Shown piece after piece: positions 38,901 through 49,323 of a DNA stretch of 64,000 bases. How positions within the stretch are numbered: position 1 is the first letter of the stretch; every line of letters begins with the position of its first letter. Both the position numbers and the translations under genes were made by a program. The DNA is taken from the NCBI GenBank assembly GCA_022592435.1, contig JABYQS010000164.1:1-64000 (forward strand). The letters are read 5' to 3'. Source of the stretch: Cerioporus squamosus (lineage: Eukaryota > Basidiomycota > Agaricomycetes > Polyporales > Polyporaceae). Under the pieces are notes generated by a model. That model did no database searches, was not told where the DNA came from, and saw only the letters and a list, made by a program, of their open reading frames with translations.

Positions 38901-39025
38901 ACATTTCTGAGCCCCTTCCTGAGCCCTTCGAGTACACTCGTACGGTCTCGCTCTCGTTCGGTCCCTGCCCGCTTAACCCTGACAATACCTATCTTGTGAA
39001 TATCGACAGGGTGGCTGTATTCTGA
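35927..39025 (+). CDS. HET-domain protein, copy 2, split by a 1 kb segment
   Basis: Exon pieces are 35927-36280, 37309-37872 and 37943-39025. The first codes for the front of the HET domain (GGYAILSHVWNDNEQSYQ, WLWIDTCCIDKMSSAE) up to AYLEDVPS. The second resumes at SRDFKKSRWHRRGW and runs through MSWAARRSTTRVEDEAYC and GEGRAAFQRLQEE. The third is the C-terminal region (FSVTSHGVLSLIRVME, LPLPWTGSTP, LGPHWATVHF, DCAQDHIRDWPGG). The segment 36281-37308 has no homologous coding sequence. Used as an intron (GTGTGG to GTGGCAG, phase 0 at both ends) it restores one 666-residue frame without a stop. Translation straight through would stop at 36314. Whether cells splice it decides if this copy is functional. 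The 5' flank is similar to those of copies 3 and 4. Confidence 0.75.
36281..37308 (+). other. 1,028 bp segment interrupting HET copy 2
   Basis: This block sits between HET-domain codons that are adjacent or nearly so in the other copies. It contains a 22 bp tandem array and a run of GTATCCCCG-type short repeats near 37126-37180. A 14-base direct repeat, ACAGCTCGACGACG, occurs at about 37219 and 37252. No transposase-like frame or clear terminal inverted repeat was seen. Its ends behave as splice sites. Confidence 0.6.
36434..36521 (+). repeat. Four perfect 22 bp tandem repeats
   Basis: The unit starts AAGTCGTTCTGAACG and ends CTCTCAC. It occurs four times head to tail with no differences, inside the segment that interrupts HET copy 2. 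There are no spacers, so it is a minisatellite. Confidence 0.95.
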
Positions 39026-39380
39026 ATGTGAACAGGCGTTGAGAGAGACCAATCACCATCTAATCTTGGTCATGGTACTGAGTACAAGAGCCGCCCAGGG
39101 TCGTCCTCTCCCCCGTCCGCCTGAGTCAATCACACTCCCTAGATTCCGGCGTACCGGTGACTGGCACCGTGCATTCGACAGCGCCAGTGGACTCCTGTGA
39201 CTCGTTACGCGGACCGTACGACTCGGCCTCCGTTTTCAGAGCGCTGATCTCCTCGTTATACAGGACCTACCTCTCTTATAAGAAGATCGGAAGAGTAACT
39301 ACCGCCGTGGTCCGTGAACTGCGACTTAGAAGAGCTCGAGCGTGGCGCACGGCGAATCCAAGAGCGGCTCACATCCGCGG

Positions 39381-40621
39381 TTTCCCACGTCATAGCCTCA
39401 GGTGAGGACACAGCCATGGGTTTCCTATCCTTACTGATGTGCTAGGTTCGGTGCATGTACTCGCAAGACTCTTCTCCGTACAACCACGACCGACACACCC
39501 AAGTCCAGGCATGTGGCTCCTCAGCACCTCCGTGCCGAGCTCAAGTACTTCGTCTCGCCGGAGAGCGTCGGCGGCTACGCCATCCTCTCCCACGTCTGGA
39601 ACGATAACGAGCAGTCCTACCAGGACATCCAGGCCCTCCGTGCGCTCTGCGCACAGACAGGACAGAACCCACGCAACCTCGCAAGCGACGAGATCAGACG
39701 CTGCTACGAGCTCGCGGAGAGGCACGGGTACCTCTGGCTGTGGCCCATTGACACCTGCTGCATCGACAAGACGAGCAGTGCAGAGCTCTCCGAGGCGATC
39801 AACTCCATGTACCGTTATTACTCCCTCGCCGACGTCTGCTACGCGTACCTCGAGGACGTCCGGCACTTGCAAGTTAGACACGCGGGCCTCGTCGCTCAAT
39901 TTCCACAGGAGTCGGTGGCACCTGCGCTAATGGACGCTGCAGGAGCTCGTCGCGCCGAGACTGATGCTCTTCATCTCGCAGTCCTGGGACGTCCTGGGAT
40001 CCAAGGCGGAACTCGCGACAGTTTTGGAGACCACCACCGGTGTCCCCGCGACGGTACTGCGGTTCCAGCAGCGTGTAGTGGACATCAGCATCGCGCAGCG
40101 CATGTCGTGGGCCGCGTTCCGGACGACGACGCGCGTCGAAGACGAAGCGTACTGTCTCATGAGCATCTTCGGTGTCAACATGCCCACTCTGTACGGCGAG
40201 GGCCGCGCGGCATTCCAGCGGTTGCAGGAGGAGATCCTCCGGAGACATGCGGACACGACGCTGTTCGCATGGGGTCTCTCCTGCGAGTCGGCTCAGTTGC
40301 GCAACCTCTATCTGCACGGCGCATATCCCCGGTTGACGAGTCTGCCCCATAACCCTGAGCATCCCGAAGGCTCGTCCGTATTCGCGACATCTCCCGCTGC
40401 GTTCGCAGACTCCCGCAAAATCACTTACGTTTCTCTGGGCCGTCCAAGTAATGAATACTATTCAGATACTGTGAGTTCGGATTCAAGCTCCTGTAGCACA
40501 TGTAACCTGACGAGCGAATATTTCCAGGCGCAGCGAAGTATCGGCGGCGTTCCGACGTTCTCAGTCACCTCCCACGGCGTGCACGCCCGCATACGCGTCA
40601 TAGAATACGACGGGGTCACCA
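39381..40621 (+). repeat. Inverted duplication, left arm (HET copy 3 with leader)
   Basis: This arm matches 45001-46235 in reverse complement with only scattered differences. It starts upstream of the coding region (CCCACGTCATAGCCTCAGG versus CCCACATCATAGCCTCAGG) and runs to GGGGTCACCATC, where similarity stops abruptly inside the C-terminal HET exon. Confidence 0.8.
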
Positions 40622-40641
40622 TCAAGCATTCGAGAGCTTAA
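39511..40641 (+). pseudogene. HET-domain gene, copy 3, broken and truncated
   Basis: Compared with copy 2, one C is missing right after the start (ACCTCCGTGCC versus ACCTCCCGTGCC), so the ATG frame leaves the HET frame. An extra codon turns WIDTCC into WPIDTCC. A second frameshift follows the CYAYLEDV block. An in-frame TAA (39928-39930) replaces the Gly codon in RWHLRGW. The remaining HET domain (MSWAAFRTTTRVEDEAYC, GEGRAAFQRLQEE) and the start of the C-terminal region are readable. The gene breaks off at 40621 in unrelated sequence, losing about 280 residues. It is a recent relative of copy 4. Several independent lesions make function very unlikely. Confidence 0.88.
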
Positions 40642-41321
40642 GCTTTGAACACGGAGACAAGGAGGATTCGGAGAACAAGGGATGACGAACTCAAGTAAGT
40701 AATTCAACCTCAAGGCTCATATGCTCGGTTGCCCCTCGCAACAGGTCCAGGGCGCAGATCTATGTGTTTGATGGATCCCGGGAGGATCACACGCTATGTC
40801 GGGGCATCTTGAGGGCGTACTACCTCCGAGGACCGCATGTTGCGCGGACATTCGCCGATACTGCGTGCAGTCTGGCTCGAGCCAACCGGTAAGACAAGAC
40901 GAAGAAGCGTGCAAGTTGCCTGCAGTGACGCGGGCACAGACATAGGTCGACACACCGCGCAGACAGCTCACACTCAGGATGTGAGTGACGTCGCTCGAGG
41001 GACAACTACGCGTGACGTCACTGTCGCGTGCACTATCACCCGGCCAAATTGGGCACACTAGACGCCCATAGTGAGGGCATGGATTCATGGAAGACGTCAT
41101 TGCACGGGCTTATCCAGCCAATGGCATCGTGCAGAAAATGTTCACGATCAGAAGCGCGAACGCTGGCCCGAACGCAGCTCGAGAATAGAAGGGGTCCGCA
41201 CACGCTCGGTGAGGCTCGACGGCCCTCTGCTCTCGCCCCGCTATCCCCCTCGCCCTCCTCTTCCCTCCCGACCACGACGTCCACGTCCTCTCTCCCGCTG
41301 ATCTACCGCAGGTTGTTCAGG
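40642..41321. other. Intergenic, upstream of a secreted-protein gene
   Basis: Unrelated sequence follows the truncated HET copy 3. The last 100 bp before 41322 are C/T-rich, as in the leader of the paralogue at 51570. No exon is supported. Confidence 0.45.
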
Positions 41322-43102
41322 ATGCGCTCCGTTCTCTCCGTCGTTCTCGCCGTATGTCTTCCCTGCTCTCCAGTCGCGTTCCATCACCCTGCTCACCCCT
41401 GTTGTTTCAATGTGCCCACAGCTCTCCGCGTTCTCCGCCGCGTCAGCGAAGCGGATCGTCGTCACCGTCGGCGGTAACACGACGACCAACACCTCGGCTG
41501 TTTTCCAGCCTGCCCAGATCGTCAATGCGACCATTGGCGACACCATCTTCTTCAACTGTGAGTCCCTTATCCTTGTTCTCTTCTCGTCGGGAGCGAAGAA
41601 GCGCAGAAATGCGTGAGGTGGCATAATTTACGTCTGCTGGACGTGTTCCGGGCGTCGGGTCCACAACACGACCCTGCGGTTCCGTGAGTCTGCCATGGAA
41701 CGCGTGTCGGTGCCCTTCGGCGGAGGCTATATGCGCTGCGGTTCATATACCACGACGCAGGGCCGAGTTGGTTCGTCCCTGCTAGTCCGCCGAGCATGCA
41801 TATCAACTCCATCCCAGCCCGACTAATGTGCATACACTGCGACTGCTAAGACGGACAGCACGTCGAAATGTACAACGCGCCTCACCCGTGTGGCCGCTGC
41901 ATGCACGCGCGCGGTGTGCTGGACAACCTATGCCAAGCTGGGAGCGCGTGGATGCCTGGGTTACCTGTGCCAATAGAGCGGTATACTGGAGGGAGCCTCC
42001 GAGAGATAGACTGCGCCTCGAGGAGGCAGGACGCGTCTACGCGTGCCGTTAATGCGCAACTCGAGCTGCGCCCGCCCTCCTGGTCAAACGAGGAGGTCTC
42101 CTCATATATGCGCGTCGCATGCAAGCGACCGTCGGATTGCAGCTTTTCGGTCACTGCTACGGTCAATCTGTGCAGCGACCTGCTTGCGCTTTTGGGACTC
42201 AGGGCTGCTAACGTTCGTCGTGAAGTGCATATGCATTGGCTATAGTTGTGCAAATGTCGGCACCGGGTAGCCACGGGCGTGATATCAGTAGTGGCTCCAT
42301 GGAGCACGCGAACGAACCTCCCGGGTGTGCGTACCCGATCGAACGTTTCGGGCCCGGGAAACGCGGAACGTTCCCTTTCGCAGGTCCCATCCTACGCTGC
42401 GTTCCATCCACCCAGGATGTCCCTGCTCAGTGGACAGATGTCCCAATCGCTCACCAGATGGGGGCAGGATTCGCATATACTCGCCGCGATCGTCCTCCCT
42501 GCCCCTGTACGCCGCGCATATACTCCTCCCGTCCTCGTGCCGCATGAACACGCACTAACCAACTTTCCTGCCACGCAGTCACGCAGGGCAACCACACCGC
42601 GACGCAGAGCACGTTCGCGGGCCCGTGCATCCCCGCGCACGAGACGAACGTGACGATCAACGGGTTCGACTCGGGCTTCCGGGACACCGTGAACGGGACA
42701 GCGATCACGAACCTCGTCGTGCCCATCACGGACAACAGCACCATCTGGTTCTACGATGCGAACACTTGCGCGCAGGGCGGCGTGGGCGGCATCAACATCA
42801 ACGACAGCAGCACGGAGACGCTGGATGGGTTCCGGGTGAGTCTCAAGTGTTTGCACGCTTGTCGAGACCCGTGGACAGTTATACTGACACACGTCGACGA
42901 CCTGCAGCGGAACGCGATTCGCCTGAACGGCACCAAGTCCTCGTCGTCCGCGACCGGCTCGGGCTCTGGCACCCACACCGCTACCTCGTCCCGCACGTCG
43001 TCCACCGCGTCGGGCAACACGTCAAACAACGGCGCGGAGCGCTCCGTCGTGCTCGGCCTGGGCGCGGCGGTCCCGATGGTCCTTGCCGCGATGCTCCTCT
43101 AG
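41322..43102 (+). CDS. Secreted Ser-rich cupredoxin-like protein, copy 1
   Basis: Exons are 41322-41351, 41422-41557, 42579-42835 and 42908-43102, giving 205 residues. A signal peptide (MRSVLSVVLALSAFSAASA) is followed by a cupredoxin-like fold: RIVVTVGGNT, IGDTIFFNFTQGNHT, STFAGPCIPAHETN, STIWFYDANTCAQGGVGGI. A Ser/Thr-rich linker and a hydrophobic C-terminus (VVLGLGAAVPMVLAAMLL) suggest GPI anchoring. This is the architecture of fungal extracellular serine-rich proteins with a cupredoxin domain. A His and two Cys are present but a full copper site is not certain. Exons 1 and 2 have exactly the lengths of those in the paralogue at 51570, and exon 3 also matches (257 bp). Intron 2 is 1,021 bp here and 62 bp there, with identical phase. 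Confidence 0.85.
41558..42578 (+). other. Expanded intron 2 of the cupredoxin-like gene
   Basis: The intron runs from GTGAGT to CACGCAG and is about 16 times longer than in the paralogue. It holds no recognisable protein-coding sequence and looks like inserted DNA that did not disturb splicing. Confidence 0.65.
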
Positions 43103-44118
43103 GTGTGAGGGAGGGGAAAAGCGCGGTCTTCGCGTGCTGTCGCTCCTGCTTGCCGTGCGTGAGCTTGTGTTTGGAGATGTGGACAGAGACTCGTAGACTG
43201 CTGTGAGTCGTGCATGCCACGACTCGGACCATCATGCCCGTTCGACTTGGACTGCCATGTTGCTGCTGCGTAGACTCACGTCGGCCGCTATACCCTCCTT
43301 TTCCGTCCCTTCTGCCGCGATTTCCGCCTCCGCGTGCTCGCCATCCGTTTGGTTATCTGCTCGCCCGTAGAGCGCTTCCAGTCTCCCTGTCGCTCCCCGG
43401 GGCTCTGTGTCAGGACTCGTCTCCATCACTACCTACTGACCTACCGTCGCTCACGATCGTCCGCTTACTTACATATATACATACCTGTTGTGCTGTGCCC
43501 GTACCCTTGTTTGTTTGTCTGTTGTTTGTCTGTTTATGTTGTTGTTCCCTGTGCTGTATGTTCTGCTGTAATGTGACGAGTACTACTGCTTACTGTCATT
43601 CGTTGCCGCTGCTCCATCCAGCGTGGGCTCTTTGTATGCGCACCATGGCCAGGCACTGATCTGAGATTATGATGGGTTGGTTGGCTGCCGGTGAGACGAG
43701 CTACATACAGTCTACTGTATCATTATGTAGAGCCTGAGCGTGCATGCACGTTCACCTAGTGTTGGCGGAATTAGTGGGCATGATTGACCTAGGCGGACGG
43801 CGGAGAGAGAGGTGGAGTGTGGCTAGGGTAATATGTATATAGTTAGGGTGGCCCTAGTACGTATATCGTGTCTGCTACGCTGCAGGAGACGTTTTGGAGG
43901 GGAATCTTTTCAGAGATGAGTCTCAGCGTCCATAACTTCGCCCAGCTGCCAATGCCATACCCTAGACAACTGGATTCATGGACACGGACTGCCAGTGTGT
44001 CACGGTCCGCTTCTTCTTCCTCCGGCACGATGAGCTTTCTAGCGGTTTGTGGGGTGTAGGCATGGGCGAGGATAGTCTTCGGCAAGGTTCTGCTCTCAGT
44101 TGGGTGGAACGCACACTG
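43103..44118. other. Intergenic region between converging genes
   Basis: This stretch carries the T-rich 3' flank of the cupredoxin-like gene, including TGTTTGTTTGTCTG-type runs near 43508, and the 3' side of minus-strand HET copy 4. No exon is supported. Confidence 0.5.
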
Positions 44119-46115
44119 TCAATGTCGACCAGGAGGGAAGTCCTCCGGGCTGAGCGGGCAGGGGCTGAACGAGAGAGAGACCGTGCTCTTCCAGCTCGTG
44201 GAGTAGATCCGTGTTCCGGAAGTGGTCTCAGGAGCCTCTTCCCACACAATCTCGAAGGTCTTCAAGTTCGAGCCCCCAGGCCAGTCGCATATGTGGTCCT
44301 GGGTGCAGTCGTGGTGGGGAGGGGTGGTCACCGGTGGAGAAGGCACCAGTTGCGAGCCAAGTACGGGATGCGATAGACGGGAGAATTGCACCGTGGCCCA
44401 GTGCGGACCCAACGCCGGCTCGGCGACGATACGAACATGTGAGCGAGGAAACCCGAGCCGAGCGTGAGCCTGATGAGTGCATCGCCCGAGCATCAGAACG
44501 AAGGAGAACGCGTGATCTCTCGGACCAGGAGTAAATGACGGGGCGCCGAGCGCGGATCGGGGCGCAAACGAGAGCATCATAGGAGCAGAGCCCGTCCAGG
44601 GCAGTGGCAGCTCCGGGTCAACGGAGAGAAGCTCGATGCTGGCCGGACTGAGGAGAACCTCTCCGTGGCGCTGGCGAAACCGGAAGGGGGCGCTGAATCC
44701 GTTGTCACCAAGGGGACGCGGTATTTCTGCACGTGGAGGCAGCCCTTCGTGCCCCCGCCGGTGGGCAAGACATACGTCCCGCCAGCTCCCACGTATCAGT
44801 GCGTGGCCGTCGGACTCAGCAACGGCTCTTCCGTCGCGCCCGCTGGTAGGAAGTCGAGCGACTCTGACGTAGCGCCCGGGCAAGGACCGATCTGGGACAC
44901 CGATGTCGTACAGCGGTCTGGCAGGATCCGCTGACAACAGACATGGCGTGAGCACGAGACCGAGGGGGACGTCGCCGTGACCCATCCAGGAGAGGTCGGC
45001 GATGGTGACCCCGTCGCATTCTATGATGCGTATGCGGGCGTGCACGCCGTGGGAGGTGACTGAGAACGTCGGAACGCCGCCGATACTTCGCTGCGCCTGG
45101 ACGGCATCAATCGTCCAAACTCGCTATGCTAGAGGATCTTGATAACGAACTCACAGTATCTGAACAGTATTCATCACTTTGACAGCCCAGAGGAACGTAG
45201 GTGATCTCGCGGTCGGAGTCTGCGAACGCAGCGGGAGATGTCGCGAATACGGACGAGCCTTCGGGATGCTCAGGGTTATGGGGCAGACTCGTCAAGCAGA
45301 GATCTGTGCCGTAAAGATAGAGGTAGCGCAACTGAGCCGACTCGCAGGAGAGACCCCAGGCGAACAGCGTCGTGTCCGCATGTCTCCGGAGGATCTCCTC
45401 CTGCAACCGCTGGAATGCCGCCCGGCCCTCGCCGTACAGAGTGGGCATGTTGACACCGAAGATGCCCATGAGACAGTACGCTTCGTCTTCGACGCGCGTC
45501 GTCGTTCGGAACGCGGCCCACGACATGCGCTGCGCGATGCTGATGTCCACCACACGCTGCTGGAACCGCAGTACCGTCGCGGGGACACCGGTGGTGGTCT
45601 CCAAAACTGTCGCAAGTTCCGCCTTGGATCCCAGGACGTCCCAGGACTGCGAGATGAAGAGCAACTGTTTCGGCGCGACGAGCTCCTGCAGCGTCCACCC
45701 GCGCAGGTGCCACCGACTCCTGTGGAAATTGAGCGACGAGGCCCGCGTGTCTAACTTGCAAGTGCCGGACGTCCTCGAGGTACGCGTAGCAGACGTCGGC
45801 GAGGGAGTAATAGCGGTACCTGGAGTTGATCGCCTCGGAGAGCTCCGCACTGCTCGTCTTGTCGATGCAGCAGGTGTCGATCCACAGCCAGAGGTACCCG
45901 TGCCTCTCCGCGAGCTCGCAGCAGCGTCTGATCTTGTCGCTTGCGAGGTTGCGTGGGTTCTGTTCTGTCTGTGCGCAGAGCGCACGGAGGGCCTGGATGT
46001 CCTGGTAAGACTGCTCGTCCGTGTTCCAGACATGGGAGAGGATAGCGTAGCCGCCGACGCTCTCCGACGAGACGAAGTCCTTGAGCTCGGCACAGGAGGT
46101 GCTGAGGAGCCACAT
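44119..46115 (-). pseudogene. HET-domain gene, copy 4, with a frameshift
   Basis: The minus-strand start MWLLSTSCAELKDF at 46115 opens the HET domain (GGYAILSHVWNTDEQSYQ, WLWIDTCCIDKTSSAE) to CYAYLEDV. From there the frame must change to reach RWHLRGWTLQELVAP, MSWAAFRTTTRVEDEAYC and the rest. After an intron near 45100 the C-terminal region is complete (FSVTSHGVHARIRIIE, LPLPWTGSAP, LGPHWATVQF, DCTQDHICDWPGG), ending at 44119. The frameshift is shared with copy 3. One way to avoid it is a 64 nt intron (45720-45783, GTACCT to CCACAG) that joins CYA directly to SRWH in frame, at the cost of the YLEDV segment kept by all other copies. It may therefore be a pseudogene or a shortened but working allele. 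Confidence 0.7.
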
Positions 46116-46235
46116 AACCTGAACTGAGGTGTGTCGGTCGTGGTTGTACGGGGAAGAGTCTTGCGAATACATGCACAATAAAAGTGAAGATAGGATACCC
46201 GTGGCTGTGTCCTCATGCCTGAGGCTATGATGTGG
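45001..46235 (-). repeat. Inverted duplication, right arm (HET copy 4 with leader)
   Basis: This is the reverse-complement partner of 39381-40621. The arms are separated by about 4.4 kb holding the cupredoxin-like gene and the C-terminal part of HET copy 4. Confidence 0.8.
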
Positions 46236-46431
46236 GAAGCCGCCGGAGGGAGTCGCTTTTGAGTTTGCCACGCAGCGCCCTGGAACTCTTCGAACCGAGG
46301 TTCACGCGTTCACGGACCACGGCCGTCATTACTTATCGGTGGTCATTGGTACGCCAGATCCTGATAACCCCGGGTCCCAGTCCTATCGTCATACTGTACG
46401 GATCTGCTCACCTCCTCCTGTACCCGCCTCT

Positions 46432-48506
46432 TCACTCGAAATGCGAATGATCGCGAGGCAGGCGTAAAGGTCGGCGGACGTAGGATATGCCCTGCGGCGA
46501 AGAGGTCGTCACAGATCGTTGCCTGACACCAGGTCAGCAAACACCTCTGTATCCGCACACGGACTAGACAGCGAACTCACGGAGGATGATACACGTCCCT
46601 CGGGGGCGGCGGTTCCCTCGTAGCTCTCTGCGGCAGGAGTTGCATCGTTTCCGCAGACGCATGCAAGATGAGAGTCCGTGGGTTCAGCCGGCAAGACGTG
46701 AACGACAGCGTTATGACGATCACGATAGTGCGGTATGCCGGGAGCATGCCCAGCCAGAGCTCCTTCCGAAACACCTCGAAGGTCCTCGTCAACTCCGGCC
46801 ACTCGGCAAGATGGTCCTTCGGGCACGAGTGCTCACGGAAGCGGGCAATCATGGGCGGCTCTGTCTGCCGTAGCGAGTAGGCCATCGCCCACAAGCTACG
46901 GCCAAACGGGCACCGGCCGACCGCAATGACGATGGGAGGATAGTGCAGGCTCTTTGGACGCGAGAACGTGAACGTCGCCGGCCCATCCCACGGCATCCCT
47001 GCGTTGTGGGCTGATATCTGGACAGTCGGGTGCGAGACGGGGAGCTGTCCTAAGCTGGTGACGAAGCTCTGCACGTTCTCCGGGGGAAAGCGGAAGGGCG
47101 CGTTCAGGTTGTGGTTAAAGGATATATCGATGAGCGGATCGGGTCTGTCGACCGTGGACTCTGGCGGATCGTGAATGAGGTACACATCCTTCCACTGCGT
47201 TGTTCCTTGTTTGCGGAAGACGTCGTCGGATGGTGCAACGAGGCGCCGATGCTTGTTCCCGAAGTACAAGTATCCGACAGTGTATGACGGGCGCGATCTA
47301 TCGGGGTTGTGCGAGTAGGGTCGCAGGATCAGCAGGATGCGGGCGACGCCTTCCCATCGCCATCGTGAGGTGTGCCCGTAAGCAACCTCCGCCGTGGACC
47401 AAGAGAGGTCTGCGTACACGCGCCCGCGGAAAGTGACTATCGGAAGGCGTGCGAGCACGCCGTGGGGAGTCAGAGAGAAGGTCATCGCGCCCTTCGGTTT
47501 CCCTATTGAGATGCTCCTGCGCTATGTGATTATGGGCTATAAGCGAGAAGTGCTGAGGTATGATGCGAAAACTCACCAAGAAGGGCAAGAACTTCCGGCG
47601 ATTGGTAGTCGCCTCGAGAGACTTGTACGTGAGGGTCCGGCAGGCACGGAAGTCGGTCGGCGAAGAGGCAAAAAGGCGGGAGCGCGTATCCGAGTCTGAG
47701 CGGTGGTCGGGAAGATCCTCCATTTCCCAGAACTCGCCCCAAGCAAACAGCGTGGTGTCCTGATTGCGTCTGAGTATCTCCTCCTGCAGCCGCTGGAATG
47801 CATTCCTTCCCTCGCCGTATAGAGTCGGCATGTGGAGATCAAAGATACCTAGCAGCGAGTACGCTTCATCCTCCAATCGCGTCGTCTGTCGATCTGCTGC
47901 CCATGACATGCGCTGAGCGATGCTGTAATCGCTCAGCGATCGTTCCAGGCGTAGCAGACGTGCTGGGATACCCGTTGCGCGCTCTACCTTGCGTGCCAGG
48001 TCGGACTTGGACCCTAGCGGCTCCCAGGTCTTGGAAAGGAAGACGACAAATCGAGGGGCGATGAGCTCCTGTAAGGTCCAACCACGAGCATGCCATCTGC
48101 TCGTTTCGAAGGGTGATGGCTGATTCGTCTGTGACCTGAACGCATAGAGGGTCGGTACGTCCTTGAGATAGGCATAGCAAACCTGGGCAAGCGAGTAATA
48201 GCGAAACATGGAGTTGATCGCCTCCGAAAGATCGGCGCTGCTCGTCTTGTCAATGCAGCAGGTGTCGATCCAGACCCAGTGGTACCCGTGCCGCTCCGCT
48301 AGCTCGCAGCAACGCCGGATCTTCTCGCGGGCGAAATCGCGCGGATTCTTCCTAGTCCTGCGGCATCTGCGTTGTAGCATTTGAAGGTCTTGGTAGGTTT
48401 GTTCATTTTTGTCCCAGACGTGCGAGAGGATCGCATATCCGCCCTCAACGTCCTGCGGTGACGGGAAGAAGTGCAGCTCGGCGCGTTCGGTGCTTAGAAG
48501 CCACAT
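46432..48506 (-). CDS. HET-domain protein, copy 5 (intact)
   Basis: Minus-strand exons are 47577-48506, 46581-47521 and probably 46432-46522. The HET domain reads GGYAILSHVWDKNEQTYQ, YHWVWIDTCCIDKTSSAD, RWHARGWTLQELIAP, MSWAADRQTTRLEDEAYS and GEGRNAFQRLQEE. Exon 2 opens with TFSLTPHGVLARLPIVTF and contains WKDVYLIHDPPES, NAPFRFPPENVQSF, CPKDHLAEWPELTRTFE and LSFTSCRLNPRTL. Intron 1 is 55 nt (phase 0). The stop at 46577 lies inside a perfect GTGAGT donor. Splicing to CAG at 46523 (58 nt, with CTGACC branch) replaces it with a 30-residue tail and keeps frame, giving 653 instead of 624 residues. It runs tail to tail with nothing obvious and head to head with copy 6. Confidence 0.87.
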
Positions 48507-48692
48507 ATCTTGAGAAGGACTGCCTAATCAGTCAATGCAGAGCTGCAGCAAACAAACGACGTACTGTCTCGAGAAAGACTTCGCGCTCTATCATCAGTGC
48601 CGGGGTGCTTGTTGTAGGCCTTCAACGTCGGCGACTTTAAGGACCGTAATGAAGGGACAGGACTAAAGAGATCGGCTGAGCTGAGATCACGG

Positions 48693-48700
48693 CTTTTATA
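48693..48700 (-). promoter_or_regulatory. TATA box upstream of HET copy 5
   Basis: TATAAAAG on the minus strand lies about 187 bp before the ATG at 48506, leaving room for a leader of about 155 nt. The 800 bp between copies 5 and 6 is a divergent promoter region without exons. Confidence 0.45.
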
Positions 48701-49323
48701 CCATATCGTGCGTGCGTGTGCATAGCTTCCCAGTGACTTGTACGTAGATGGCGTGGCAGGCTAGCAGCATTGTGGACGAAGGCTGTGTGGTGGCATTGTC
48801 GACACCACTCAGGCTGGCACTGATCAATGTACACGATCAACGTGAGAATCGTAGCTGACGTGCACAGGAATACCATGCGAGACAGAGCGTGTCTTGTCGT
48901 AGATTTCGCCAGAGATATCGGAAGTGGAAGTCGACTCATGGCCGCAGTGCGGCCTAACTACAGGGAACAGGCGTCTACGTAAACTGATGTCAGTAACCAA
49001 GTACAATGTTACGTAAGCGTGTTGTAAGAGCGTTGTAAGTAGTACTTAATGCTTCACATCGACTGATCATCGACATCGTCCGACTCGGCGGAGCATCCTT
49101 GACACAGACACTCGGGACACTTTGTTTGCTTCTCTCTCTACAATCGGGAAGACGAGTCAGACAAACCAACCTACGACCTGTCCAAGGCCGCCGTCGGACT
49201 CCAAGACGAGCGCTGTCATAACAAGATTGACTTGGATAGCAGCGTGAGTCGTGGACTCTCTGTGGGTTCTCGATCGAAAAGAGGGAAGCGTTGACTGACC
49301 AGTCTCAAGGTTATACAAGCCAG

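Noticed and set aside
39513..40352. Separate 279-residue gene within HET copy 3
   Set aside because: It is the HET frame read past the second frameshift into an out-of-frame translation; the downstream residues do not match any other copy.
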